A DNA stretch of 64,000 nucleotides, taken from positions 1-64,000 of the forward strand of contig JAIYBB010000008.1 in the NCBI GenBank assembly GCA_027488735.1, read 5' to 3'. The notes below the pieces were generated by a model. It worked only from the letters and a program-made list of their open reading frames with translations. It was not told where the DNA came from and searched no databases. How positions within the stretch are numbered: position 1 is the stretch's first letter; each line of letters begins with the position of its first letter. A program made the position numbers and the translations under genes. Of the stretch, positions 44,791 to 53,428 are shown in pieces. This DNA comes from Comamonadaceae bacterium (GTDB taxonomy: Bacteria > Pseudomonadota > Gammaproteobacteria > Burkholderiales > Burkholderiaceae_C).

Positions 44791-46182
44791 TCACTGTGGC
44801 GGATCACGGTATTCCACATATGCGCGCCCGCGGATTTCCCGTTCCCAGTTTTTCATCGTGTCATCAAATTTGCGCTCGCGCAAGATGTTGCGAGCCATGT
44901 CTTGCTTGTCGCGGATGGTCAGTGGTTCTTCGCGTCGCTCTAGCACCTGAATCAAATGCACCCCAAAACGTGACACCAACGGGTCACTGATTTCACCCGG
45001 CTGCAACAAGTCCATGACTTTTTCGAACTCAGGCACCATGGTGCCCGGATTGGCCCAGCCCAAATCGCCGCCTTGGGTAGCACTGCCGTCTTGTGAATGC
45101 TGCTTTGCCAACTCTTCAAACTTGGCGACACCGGATTCAATCTCTTTTCTGAAACCCGTCAACTGGGCGCGGGCCGCATCTTGACTGAGTTGGTTGCCCG
45201 GTCTGAGCAAAATGTGTCGGGCGCGTGTTTGTGTGATGGAAGAGGGCAAGGCGTTGGGTGATTGACGCTCCAAGAGTTTGAGCACATGAAAGCCGGCGCC
45301 CGAACGGATCGGTCCGGCCAGTCCGCCCACCGGCAAGGACAGGACGGCGTCGACAAACAAGGCGGGATAACGGTCTGGACTGCGCATGCCCAGTTGGCCG
45401 CCATTGGCCCTGTCAGGCGCTTGTGAAAGCTTGGCCGCGAGTTTGCCAAAGTCTTCGCCCGCCTTGGCCAAGCGCAATGCTTCCTCTGCCTTGCTCAGTG
45501 CCAAAGTCAGTTCATCGGGCTGTGCTTTTTCTGACACCGCTATCAGAATGTGAGCAATGTGGATGTCTGCTTTGCTTTTGTCCGCTTCTTTGCTGTTTTC
45601 TTGTAAAAAGGCCTCCACCTCATGGTCTTGGATTTTGATGCGGCTGGAGACTTCTCTTTCGCGCACACGTTGCAGCAGCATCTGGCGCTTGATCTGGTTA
45701 CGGTAACGCTCCCAAGAAACCCCTTGAGAGTTCAGGCGTTGCTGCATCTCTTGCACGCCGATTTGGTTACGTTTTGCCGTGTTCTCAATCGCTTGCTGCA
45801 ACTCGGCGCTGGAGATTTGCATATTGCTTTGCCTGGCCACTTGCAATTGCGCAGATTCATTGATCAAGTTTTCCAATGCTTCGCGCAATAAATTTTCGCG
45901 TCCCAGTTTGTTGGCCGCAGGGTCCACCATGGCAGCTAAATTGTTCACCTCTTGGTTGGTGATCGGCTCGTTGTCGACCACGGCGACGATGAAATCAAGC
46001 GCACGTAAATCATCGTCCATGGCATCAACTGGCGACGCCGCCGGCGCCAACTTTAAGTTCAAACGCTCAGCACCCGGCTTGGGAACCGTCGGCTTGAGCG
46101 TCTGAGAAAAAGCCGCGCCAGATAAAGCCATGCAAGACAAACACAAAAGCGCCGCAGTGAAAGGGGGAGTGAAAATGCGCAT
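44791..46182 (-). CDS. surA: Periplasmic peptidyl-prolyl isomerase / chaperone SurA
   Basis: A 463-residue periplasmic chaperone for outer-membrane proteins with a signal peptide (MRIFTPPFTAALLCLSCMA). The N-terminal chaperone domain (VVDNEPITNQEVNN, IQDHEVEAFLQEN) and two parvulin PPIase domains follow (DIHIAHILIAVSEKAQPDE; TRARHILLRPGNQLSQDAA, GGDLGWANPGTMVPEFEKVM). Start 46182 is chosen to give a compact signal peptide; ATG 46194 overlaps the lptD stop by eight bases and is an alternative, as is ATG 46203. It is downstream of lptD, whose folding requires SurA in Escherichia coli. Confidence 0.95.
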   Translation of the reverse strand: MRIFTPPFTAALLCLSCMALSGAAFSQTLKPTVPKPGAERLNLKLAPAASPVDAMDDDLRALDFIVAVVDNEPITNQEVNNLAAMVDPAANKLGRENLLREALENLINESAQLQVARQSNMQISSAELQQAIENTAKRNQIGVQEMQQRLNSQGVSWERYRNQIKRQMLLQRVREREVSSRIKIQDHEVEAFLQENSKEADKSKADIHIAHILIAVSEKAQPDELTLALSKAEEALRLAKAGEDFGKLAAKLSQAPDRANGGQLGMRSPDRYPALFVDAVLSLPVGGLAGPIRSGAGFHVLKLLERQSPNALPSSITQTRARHILLRPGNQLSQDAARAQLTGFRKEIESGVAKFEELAKQHSQDGSATQGGDLGWANPGTMVPEFEKVMDLLQPGEISDPLVSRFGVHLIQVLERREEPLTIRDKQDMARNILRERKFDDTMKNWEREIRGRAYVEYRDPPQ

Positions 46183-46186
46183 GGGG

Positions 46187-48688
46187 TCAATCATATTGGG
46201 CAAAAGGGCTGGGCGCGAACTGAAACGGCTCGCGAAGATTTTGGTAGCGAGAAATATTTTCTCTGGCGGCGTTCATATTGCCAAATCCCAATCGTGAAAA
46301 ATCATTGAATTCCAATTGGAACATCAAGCTGCTGGTTGATGTGTTCAGTGTCAATTGGGTACGCTGCAAAGCAAAACGGCTGACCCAGCAACCGCCATCG
46401 TATTCCACGCCCAGCATGGACTCCACCAAGCGCTTTTCAAGCAAGCTGTAGTTGAAACGGCCGACGCTGTAGAGACGGCCGCCGCCCAAGCCCTGTCCTT
46501 GCTGCCGGTCTATGCCCACATCGCGCCACAAATCGTTCAACGGCCACTGCCAGCTAAGGTCCACCACCTCAGAAGATTCTCTTTGGAAACGGTAGGCCGT
46601 GCTTATTACCCGGTATCCGCTGGGGTTGTAACGCGCCCCGACCGACTGCCTTTCCAAGCGCTTGTACTGCTCACTGTAGTCCACCAATGTGTCCAAAGAA
46701 AGTCGCTGTGTCACATTCACACTGGCGCCGGCCAAAATATCACTGTTGCCGCTTTGCAGCGATTTGGTGGTGGGCGTGAGCTGCACATTTTGGTCGCTCA
46801 AGCGGTAGCGCTGCGCTATGCCAAACCGCGCACCTTCTGCGCCGGTGTCGGGATTGATAAATCGCGAAGTAGCGCCCAAAGTCAAGGTGTGCGAATCGGA
46901 GATGCGGTCTTGACCAGAAAACGTGTTCTCGGTGAACACAGAGGCGAAGTTGTAATCATTCGTGCCGGAGTCAAAATTTGGCAAATCGCTTTGGTAACGG
47001 TAGGCGGTCTTCACATAAAAAGCCCTTGGCTCCAAGGTTTGGCTCCAATTCAAACCAAATATAGACACGGGCCGTTCAAATGTGGCGCCCGTGTCCAAGC
47101 TGTATGAAGGCACCACCACGGATGCGGCATCACTGCCCACGGTGTTTTGTTGGAAAGTGCCATAGTAGGCCTTTTCATATTCGTAATGTCTGGCGTTCAA
47201 CAAGATTTTGGGGGTGATGTAGCCATAGGACGTGATAAAGGGTCGACTCAATTGGTTATTGACAACCAAGCGCGAGCCGTTGGGTTGGTAGCAATACGCA
47301 CTGGACGGGTAAAAAGCACAATAAAACGCACGGTCGACGGTGAAGTGCGTGATTTCGCTGTTCACCGACCAATCAAAGCCGCTCCAGTCTTGTTGCAGGT
47401 AATTGACATTGATCTGCGGCAACCGGTCATAAGACGGCGCGATGGCGGTGGTGGCGTCTGTGCCTTGCAAGGTCTGCAATTTGGAAACCGCAACGCTGGT
47501 GCTCAGTCTGCCGTTGGCCCATGCCACGCTCGCCGTGTTGTTGAGGGAGCGCTGAACCAATGGATTGGCGGTGTTGGTGGTGAAGTCTTGCCAGTAATTG
47601 TTGTCACTGACCCGGTTGACATTCAAATTAAACGCGATCGGGCGGGCCGAATCAGGTATGCCGGTGTGCTGGTAACTCAGCCCCCAACGGCTGGTGCCGC
47701 GCAAATTGTCGACCGGCATCAGGTCAAGCCTGGCGATGCCTTGGAGCGGGATTTGCGGTTCTTTGCGCTCTAAGTACCTGAACTCGTTGCTGAACAACAC
47801 ACCACGTTGCGTCATCGGGGTTGTGGTCACCGTCATATCCCGGTTAGGGGCGATGTTCCAGTAATACGGCAAGCTCATCTCCAAGCCGCCCAGATTGTTC
47901 AGCGAAAAAGTCGGCGGCAAGAACCCGGATTGACGCTCGTTGTTCAGTGGAAAACTAAATCTTGGCGCATACAAGATAGGCACACCTTGAAACACCAAAC
48001 TGCCATGGGTAGCCACGGCTTGGTTGGCATCTTGGTCAAAACTGATTCGATCAGCTCTCATGAACCAATCAGGAAACCAGTCTGGTCCCGGTTTGCGCTT
48101 GCAAGTGGTGAAGCGCGCCTGGGTGGCCACCGCTTTTTTGTCGTTGATAAACTGAATTTTTTCAGCGGTTCCTTGGCCATTGCCGCGTAAAAAGAAAAAT
48201 ATAGGGTCTAGCAAATAGCCATCCATGGCGTCTAGTTGCATATCAAGCAAGCTACCCAAATAGCGGTTGCCGGAGCGGTTGATATACACACCACCGGAGG
48301 CACGGACTTGGTCATTGGGCTGGTAATAATCGATTCGGTCTGCACGAATCAACAGACTGCCCCGGCGAATTTCAACCTCGCCTTGCATCTGTAAATCTAT
48401 ATCGCTGCGCCCGTCTATGCTTTGTGCGTTGATATAGGTGGGTGATTTGCGTGTCGCCGAGCCACCCGGTTTGCTGTTGATTACATTGCTAGGTTTGAGG
48501 GTCAAGGCCGGCGAGGTTGTGGTTTGCATTTCTTCACCAGCGCTTGGCGGCTTGTCGAATGGCAACAGCACTTCGGCTTCTTCCGACTGCAACAGCGGGG
48601 CTGCGGTTTGTGCATGGCCCATGCCCAGCGAGAGTCCAACGACAGACAGACACAGGACAATCCTTGATATCGCAAAACACGGGAACAT
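46187..48688 (-). CDS. lptD: LPS-assembly protein LptD
   Basis: An 833-residue outer-membrane beta-barrel that inserts lipopolysaccharide into the outer leaflet together with LptE. A signal peptide ends near GMGHA. An N-terminal OstA/jelly-roll domain (LQMQGEVEIRRGSLLIRADR, SGGVYINRSGNRYLGSLLDM) leads into a large C-terminal barrel ending in aromatic-rich strands. Cys residues suitable for the structural disulfides are visible in FTTCKRKPGPDWFPDW and near the end (GGCWVSRFAL). It is the first gene of lptD-surA-rsmA and divergent from amgK. Confidence 0.96.
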   Translation of the reverse strand: MFPCFAISRIVLCLSVVGLSLGMGHAQTAAPLLQSEEAEVLLPFDKPPSAGEEMQTTTSPALTLKPSNVINSKPGGSATRKSPTYINAQSIDGRSDIDLQMQGEVEIRRGSLLIRADRIDYYQPNDQVRASGGVYINRSGNRYLGSLLDMQLDAMDGYLLDPIFFFLRGNGQGTAEKIQFINDKKAVATQARFTTCKRKPGPDWFPDWFMRADRISFDQDANQAVATHGSLVFQGVPILYAPRFSFPLNNERQSGFLPPTFSLNNLGGLEMSLPYYWNIAPNRDMTVTTTPMTQRGVLFSNEFRYLERKEPQIPLQGIARLDLMPVDNLRGTSRWGLSYQHTGIPDSARPIAFNLNVNRVSDNNYWQDFTTNTANPLVQRSLNNTASVAWANGRLSTSVAVSKLQTLQGTDATTAIAPSYDRLPQINVNYLQQDWSGFDWSVNSEITHFTVDRAFYCAFYPSSAYCYQPNGSRLVVNNQLSRPFITSYGYITPKILLNARHYEYEKAYYGTFQQNTVGSDAASVVVPSYSLDTGATFERPVSIFGLNWSQTLEPRAFYVKTAYRYQSDLPNFDSGTNDYNFASVFTENTFSGQDRISDSHTLTLGATSRFINPDTGAEGARFGIAQRYRLSDQNVQLTPTTKSLQSGNSDILAGASVNVTQRLSLDTLVDYSEQYKRLERQSVGARYNPSGYRVISTAYRFQRESSEVVDLSWQWPLNDLWRDVGIDRQQGQGLGGGRLYSVGRFNYSLLEKRLVESMLGVEYDGGCWVSRFALQRTQLTLNTSTSSLMFQLEFNDFSRLGFGNMNAARENISRYQNLREPFQFAPSPFAQYD

Positions 48689-48738
48689 AAGGGAAATAAA
48701 CGCAGGGCAAAGCGCAGTTTGTAGAATTTAGATTATCC

Positions 48739-49860
48739 ATGAGCACACACATTCCCGAATCTGACCCCCAGACACCTGTTTCAGCAGCCGTGCATGCACT
48801 GGGATGGCCCGACGCTGCACGTGAAATGGCCTTTGACCATTGGCTGAAATCATTGGCCCAAAGCCACGGGCTGGCACCAGACAGCGTGTGTATCGCCAGT
48901 GCTGACGCGAGTTTTCGTCGCTATTTTCGCGCACGCACGGCCAACGGCAGTTGCATTTTGATGGATGCACCGCCTGACAAAGAAAACAACCCGGCGTTCG
49001 TTCAGATCGCGCAATTGTTTGGGCAAGCCGGTTTGCGTGTTCCACGGGTACTGCAATGGGACGAGACACACGGCTTCATGTTGCTGGACGATCTGGGCAC
49101 GCACACCATGATGCAGATGCTTGACACCGCAGACCAGCCCATGCGCCACTCGCTGTTTGAGCAAGCCACCGATGCACTGCTGCTGCTGCAGCAGGCCTCG
49201 CGCCCGGACATATTGCCTGTGTACGACAACGCCTTGCTGCACCGCGAATTGATGCTTTTTCCACAATGGTATGTGGCACAGCACAAGCAAGTGCTTTTGG
49301 ATAATGAGCAATTGAACCGTCTTCAAACGGTGTTTGAACGTGTCATCGCACACAACTTGGCAGCGCCTCAGGTATTTGTTCACCGCGACTTCATGCCACG
49401 CAATTTAATGGTCGGCTCTTCTTCGAATGCATCGCCTGTTTTGGGCGTGCTGGATTTTCAAGACGCGGTATATGGCCCCATCACTTATGACATTGCCAGC
49501 TTGATGCGTGACGCATTTGTCAGCTGGGATGAAGATGTTTGCTTGGATGTCACGGTGCGTTATTGGGAAAAGGCGCGCCGGCAAGGCTTGCTCGATTTCG
49601 AGGATTGGCACCAAGACTTTGGTGCGTTTTACCGTGCGGTGGAGTGGATGGGTTTACAGCGACACCTGAAGGTGGCTGGTATTTTTGCGCGCTTAGGTAT
49701 TCGCGATGGCAAGCCCAAATACCTGGCTGACACGCCCAGGTTCATTGCTTATTTGAGAAGCACCGCATCGCGTTACCGTGAATTGTTCCCACTTTTGAGG
49801 TTGATTGACCAGATCGAAGACACTTCGTCGGCGGTGGGTTTTTCTTTTGGTCGCCTGTGA
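48739..49860 (+). CDS. amgK: Sugar kinase of peptidoglycan recycling, AmgK-like phosphotransferase
   Basis: A 373-residue aminoglycoside-phosphotransferase fold kinase. ASADASFRRYFRARTANGSC resembles the nucleotide-binding loop, followed by GFMLLDDLGTHTMM, the catalytic VFVHRDFMPRNLMV and the metal-binding GVLDFQDAVYGPITYD. This is the AmgK pattern: phosphorylation of MurNAc/GlcNAc in the Pseudomonas-type recycling bypass. The usual partner murU is not adjacent; rsmE overlaps its stop (GTGA). No ribosome site; TAGAAT (48722-48727) lies 11 bases before ATG, suggesting a very short leader. AmgK assignment is probable, not certain. Confidence 0.82.
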   Translation: MSTHIPESDPQTPVSAAVHALGWPDAAREMAFDHWLKSLAQSHGLAPDSVCIASADASFRRYFRARTANGSCILMDAPPDKENNPAFVQIAQLFGQAGLRVPRVLQWDETHGFMLLDDLGTHTMMQMLDTADQPMRHSLFEQATDALLLLQQASRPDILPVYDNALLHRELMLFPQWYVAQHKQVLLDNEQLNRLQTVFERVIAHNLAAPQVFVHRDFMPRNLMVGSSSNASPVLGVLDFQDAVYGPITYDIASLMRDAFVSWDEDVCLDVTVRYWEKARRQGLLDFEDWHQDFGAFYRAVEWMGLQRHLKVAGIFARLGIRDGKPKYLADTPRFIAYLRSTASRYRELFPLLRLIDQIEDTSSAVGFSFGRL

Positions 49861-50582
49861 GCGCCAAAGTCCGCGTTTTCGTGCGCAGCCCTTTGCATGT
49901 CGACAGCGTGTTGTCACTAGATGAAGAGGCCGCCCGACATGTGCAAGTGTTGCGGCTTCAGCCCGGCATGTGGTTGGAATTGTTCAACGGTGATGATGGC
50001 AGCTACCTAGCGCAAGTGCAGCACATGGGGCGGCAACAGGTGCAAGTGCATGTGCACTCTTTTTCGCCGGATGTTGCTAGCCTTGCGTGCCGCACCCAAT
50101 TGGTGGTTGGAATGCCTGCCAATGAACGCATGGATTGGCTGGTAGAAAAAGCCACGGAGCTTGGCGTTTCACGCATTACACCGCTGATGACGCAACGAAC
50201 CGTGTTGAAACTGCAAGATGAGCGAGCGCTCAAGCGCCAGCAACATTGGCTGGGCATCGCGCAATCGGCGTGTGCGCAATCGGGCAGAAACCGTGTCCCT
50301 CAAATTGATCTTCCGCAAACATGGTCTGCATGGTGGTCGCAGCACAAACCCGGCTCAGATACTCAGCAGTTTGTGCTTTCGCTGCAATCACACGCGCGGC
50401 CTTGGCGTGAATTGGCACGCACACCTGCGGCTGCTGTTTGCGTTCTCAGCGGACCCGAGGGCGGCTTGAGCGAAGAAGAAGAATCTTTGGCGATCGCCAA
50501 CGGGTTTGTGCCTGTGTCTTTGGGTGCACACACGTTGCGCGCGGAAACAGCGCCGTTGGTGGTGTTGTCTCAGTTGCTGTGA
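49857..50582 (+). CDS. rsmE: 16S rRNA m3U1498 methyltransferase
   Basis: A 241-residue SPOUT methyltransferase acting on U1498 of 16S rRNA. An N-terminal PUA-like part (RVFVRSPLHVDSVLSLDEEA, HVQVLRLQPGMWLELFNGD) is followed by the SPOUT domain with QLVVGMPANERMDWLVEKAT, ELGVSRITPLMTQRTV, LSGPEGGLSEEEESLAIANG and VSLGAHTLRAETAP. The GTG start overlaps the amgK stop by four bases. Its last 13 bases overlap the end of the convergent hydrolase gene. Confidence 0.95.
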   Translation: MSAKVRVFVRSPLHVDSVLSLDEEAARHVQVLRLQPGMWLELFNGDDGSYLAQVQHMGRQQVQVHVHSFSPDVASLACRTQLVVGMPANERMDWLVEKATELGVSRITPLMTQRTVLKLQDERALKRQQHWLGIAQSACAQSGRNRVPQIDLPQTWSAWWSQHKPGSDTQQFVLSLQSHARPWRELARTPAAAVCVLSGPEGGLSEEEESLAIANGFVPVSLGAHTLRAETAPLVVLSQLL

Positions 50583-51442
50583 GCGCCTGCATAGCGTGCG
50601 TCCAACCAATGGACCAGCTTTTGCAACACCACTTGTTTTTCGGGATCATTGAATATCTCGTGGTACATCACATTGAAGCAATGTGACTGCAAGACATCTG
50701 CAGATGCCCGCTTTGAAAAGTCTGCACTGCCTTGCGGATTGACCAGTTTGTCTTGACCCGCATACAACAACAATGACGGTACTTGCCATTGTTCGGCTTG
50801 TTGCACGGCTTTGATGCCTTCTTGCACGATCCAAGCGGCCAATGACGTAGAAATCAAGGGGTGCACCAAGCGGTCGTGTTTGTAATCACGCACGACTTGT
50901 GCGTCACGGGCCAGTCCATCCAACTTCAAGCCATTGTCCAGACGCAAATGGGGCAACCATTTCGGCAAGGTGGCCAGCAATAATTTTTGCACGGCGTTGG
51001 CAAATGTCGCCAATGCCGGCGAGCTCATGACGACAGCATCGGCCAGCGATCTGTCTGAACAGGCCGCCCGCTGCACCACCAAGCCTCCCATGCTGTGCCC
51101 CAACAGCACCAAAGGCAATCCTGGGTGCAGCGACTTCACATCTTTGACCATGTGTTGCAAATGCGCTGTCAATTGGTCGGGGGTGTCGGTGTCGCCACGC
51201 TTGCCGCTAGACAAGCCATGCCCCACATGGTCATAGCCTATGACGATATAGCCCGCTTGCTGCAAGGTAAACGCCACATGTTGGTAGCGCCCCATGTGTT
51301 CTCCCAAGCCATGCACCAACAAGACCAGCGCTTTGGCTGAACTCGTCGGCACTGGCCAGTCGTAACGGGCCAAAGTGTGGTGGTCTATGTTTGTGTAAGT
51401 GATTTCGTGGTGAAAGCTGTGTTGTGCTGCAATCTTGCTCAT
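50570..51442 (-). CDS. Alpha/beta hydrolase, monoacylglycerol lipase family
   Basis: A 290-residue serine hydrolase with lysophospholipase/monoacylglycerol lipase features: VLLVHGLGEHMGRYQHVAF (oxyanion region), VIGYDHVGHGLSSGKRGDTD, the nucleophile Ser in LLGHSMGGLVVQRAA, an Asp in YAGQDKLVNPQGS and a His in VMYHEIFNDPEKQVV. Cytoplasmic, no signal. It starts four bases inside the end of metW (51439-51442 overlap) and so is the third gene of metX-metW-hydrolase. The role in lipid turnover is inferred. Confidence 0.88.
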   Translation of the reverse strand: MSKIAAQHSFHHEITYTNIDHHTLARYDWPVPTSSAKALVLLVHGLGEHMGRYQHVAFTLQQAGYIVIGYDHVGHGLSSGKRGDTDTPDQLTAHLQHMVKDVKSLHPGLPLVLLGHSMGGLVVQRAACSDRSLADAVVMSSPALATFANAVQKLLLATLPKWLPHLRLDNGLKLDGLARDAQVVRDYKHDRLVHPLISTSLAAWIVQEGIKAVQQAEQWQVPSLLLYAGQDKLVNPQGSADFSKRASADVLQSHCFNVMYHEIFNDPEKQVVLQKLVHWLDARYAGAHSN

Positions 51443-52038
51443 AAGGGTAATTTACTGCCTGACGTGAGTTGGAAAACCGCAGTGGTTGCTCTGAGATTGG
51501 GCCACCATCGTACGGTGTTTTGGTCTTGCAAGCCGAACGCTTGTTGCTTGGTCAATCGCAATTCATCCACCATGGCTTCAAAGTCTGCAAAAGTACCCAC
51601 CCGAATATTGGGCGTGTCATACCACTGATAAGGCAATTTTCGTGTGATTGGCATGCGCCCTAACAACACGCTCCATCGGTTGAACCAATGTGCAAAGTTG
51701 GGAAAAGTGATGATGCCCATGCGCCCCACACGCAAGGTTTCAAGCAGCATGGTTTGCGCATTGCGCAAATGTTGCAAGGTGTCAATTTGCAAGACCACGT
51801 CAAAGCTTTGGTCATCAAACATGCGCAGGCCTTGGTCCAAATTGAGTTGTATGACATTGACCCCGCGCGCCACGCAGGCGACCACATTGGTGTCATCAAT
51901 TTCAACGCCATAGCCTGTACAGCCACGTTGTTCTTGCAAATGGCTGAGCAAGGCGCCGTCACCGCAGCCTAGGTCGAGTACCCGGCTGCCCTGCGGCACC
52001 ATGGCGGCCACGGTTTCAACCATCCAACGGTTGCTCAT
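51439..52038 (-). CDS. metW: Methionine biosynthesis protein MetW
   Basis: A 199-residue methyltransferase-fold protein paired with MetX in proteobacteria. The SAM-type motif [15 protein letters not shown] is intact, and [12 protein letters not shown]-like [20 protein letters not shown] and [18 protein letters not shown] are typical of MetW. GGAGGT lies seven bases before ATG 52038. The start overlaps the metX stop by four bases (ATGA). MetW is thought to activate or assist MetX; the detailed role is from family knowledge. The open frame continues upstream but that part belongs to metX in another frame. Confidence 0.95.
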   Translation of the reverse strand: MSNRWMVETVAAMVPQGSRVLDLGCGDGALLSHLQEQRGCTGYGVEIDDTNVVACVARGVNVIQLNLDQGLRMFDDQSFDVVLQIDTLQHLRNAQTMLLETLRVGRMGIITFPNFAHWFNRWSVLLGRMPITRKLPYQWYDTPNIRVGTFADFEAMVDELRLTKQQAFGLQDQNTVRWWPNLRATTAVFQLTSGSKLPL

Positions 52039-53171
52039 GCCACCTCCACAGATTGGGTTTGAATGCCGGCAAAATAGGAACGCACCAGTTTGAGATAGCG
52101 CCGGTCGTCCATTAAAAAGGCATCGTGGCCGTGCGGCGCGTCTATTTCGGCATAACTGACATCGCGTTGATTGGCTACCAGTGCCTGCACAATTTCTCTG
52201 CTGCGTGCAGGCGCAAATCGCCAATCGGTGGTGAAGCTCACCAATAAAAATTTGGCACATGCCTGCGCCAAGGCTTTCGTCAAATTGCCTTGGTATTGCG
52301 CTGCCGGGTCAAAATAATCCAACGCCCGTGTGATCAATAAATAGGTGTTGGCATCAAAATATTCACTGAATTTATCGCCTTGGTAGCGCAAGTAACTCTC
52401 GATCTGAAACTCAATTTCTTGCGTGCTGTACTTGAACACCTCGCCACTTTGCAAAGCACGTCCAAACTTGGTGTTCATCACATCATCGCTCAAATAGGTA
52501 ATGTGCCCGAGCATGCGCGCGATGCGCAGGCCTCTTTTTGGAACAACACCGTGCGCGTAAAAATGCCCGCCATGAAAATCCGGGTCGGTCGTGATTGCGC
52601 GACGTGCCACTTCATTGAACGCGATGTTTTCTGCATTCAAGTTTGGCGCACTGGCAATGACCACGGCATGTCGCACTCGCTGGGGGTATTGCAAGCTCCA
52701 ACTCAATGCCTGCATGCCGCCCAAGCTGCCGCCCATGACGGCCGCCAATTGCGTGATGCCCATGGCATCCAATAACCGGGCCTGTGCATTCACCCAATCT
52801 TCAACTGTCACAACGGGAAAGTCCGCGCCATACACCTGCTGTGTGTGTGGGTCAGTGTGCATGGGACCGGTAGAACCAAAACACGAGCCCGGGTTGTTGA
52901 CCCCAATCACAAAAAACCGCTCCGTGTCGACCGGCTTGCCCGGGCCGATCATGTTGTCCCACCAGCCGGTGCTTTTGGCTTGCCCTTCGTAATAACCAGC
53001 GACATGGTGCGAGGCATTGAGCGCGTGGCAAATCAAGACCGCGTTGTCGCGGTTCTGATTCAAACGACCGTATGTTTCGTACTGCAACTGATAAGCGCTC
53101 AACACCCCACCACCCTTGAGCAACAAGGGTTTGTCAAAGTGCATGGTTAAAGGTATCGCGGCAAATGTCAT
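52035..53171 (-). CDS. metX: Homoserine O-acyltransferase (acetyl/succinyl)
   Basis: A 378-residue alpha/beta-hydrolase fold acyltransferase making O-acylhomoserine, the first committed step of methionine synthesis. Signatures are [45 protein letters not shown], the catalytic Ser in [37 protein letters not shown] and the Asp-His region with [10 protein letters not shown] and [20 protein letters not shown]. Start 53171 ([20 protein letters not shown]) is family-typical. The preceding leader (53183-53264) can fold into a pseudoknot beside a weak AAGG site, probably a control element. It is the first gene of metX-metW-hydrolase. Confidence 0.96.
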   Translation of the reverse strand: MTFAAIPLTMHFDKPLLLKGGGVLSAYQLQYETYGRLNQNRDNAVLICHALNASHHVAGYYEGQAKSTGWWDNMIGPGKPVDTERFFVIGVNNPGSCFGSTGPMHTDPHTQQVYGADFPVVTVEDWVNAQARLLDAMGITQLAAVMGGSLGGMQALSWSLQYPQRVRHAVVIASAPNLNAENIAFNEVARRAITTDPDFHGGHFYAHGVVPKRGLRIARMLGHITYLSDDVMNTKFGRALQSGEVFKYSTQEIEFQIESYLRYQGDKFSEYFDANTYLLITRALDYFDPAAQYQGNLTKALAQACAKFLLVSFTTDWRFAPARSREIVQALVANQRDVSYAEIDAPHGHDAFLMDDRRYLKLVRSYFAGIQTQSVEVA

Positions 53172-53182
53172 ATCTGTGGTGG

Positions 53183-53264
53183 CCTTGCTAAATACGCAGG
53201 CGCTTGGCACGACGTGTTTAGCTGGATTTGTTAAAGCGCCCGCAAGCGGTGGCAAATCGGCGCT
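53183..53264 (-). promoter_or_regulatory. Candidate pseudoknot riboswitch in the metX leader
   Basis: Read on the minus strand, GGCGCTT (53234-53240) pairs with AAGCGCC (53199-53205), and GCTAAA (53217-53222), lying between them, pairs with TTTAGC (53187-53192), lying after them. The interleaved order makes an H-type pseudoknot. AAGG, the best ribosome-site candidate, follows at once (53183-53186), 11 bases before the ATG. An upstream AGCGCC (53259-53264) can compete for GGCGCT, so two exclusive structures are possible. Topology and gene context resemble SAM-II/SAM-V riboswitches, but no match is proven. Confidence 0.55.
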
Positions 53265-53343
53265 GGTACTCAGTATATCCAAGCGTTATGCCTGTTTGTC
53301 TCTGTTTTGTCACACGGTCTTTTCCGATGCTGTTTTTGTGTGC

Positions 53344-53357
53344 GGTGTGGTTTTTGC
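53344..53357 (+). promoter_or_regulatory. Weak sigma-54-like promoter before the second amt gene
   Basis: GG (53344-53345) and GC (53356-53357) are ten bases apart with TTTTTGCTTA at the -12 side, but the -24 side is CGGTGT rather than TGGCAC. Spacing is right and the -12 half good; the -24 half is poor. It is a candidate only. Confidence 0.3.
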
Positions 53358-53428
53358 TTAGATTTGGTGCATTTCGTTTTTCAAGCAATACACGCACCTT
53401 TTTAGAACATTTTTCCCCAGGAGTTCTC

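Noticed and set aside
46355-47773. Two open frames (250 and 208 codons) antisense to lptD.
   Set aside because: No domain recognised; both fully inside a conserved outer-membrane protein gene.
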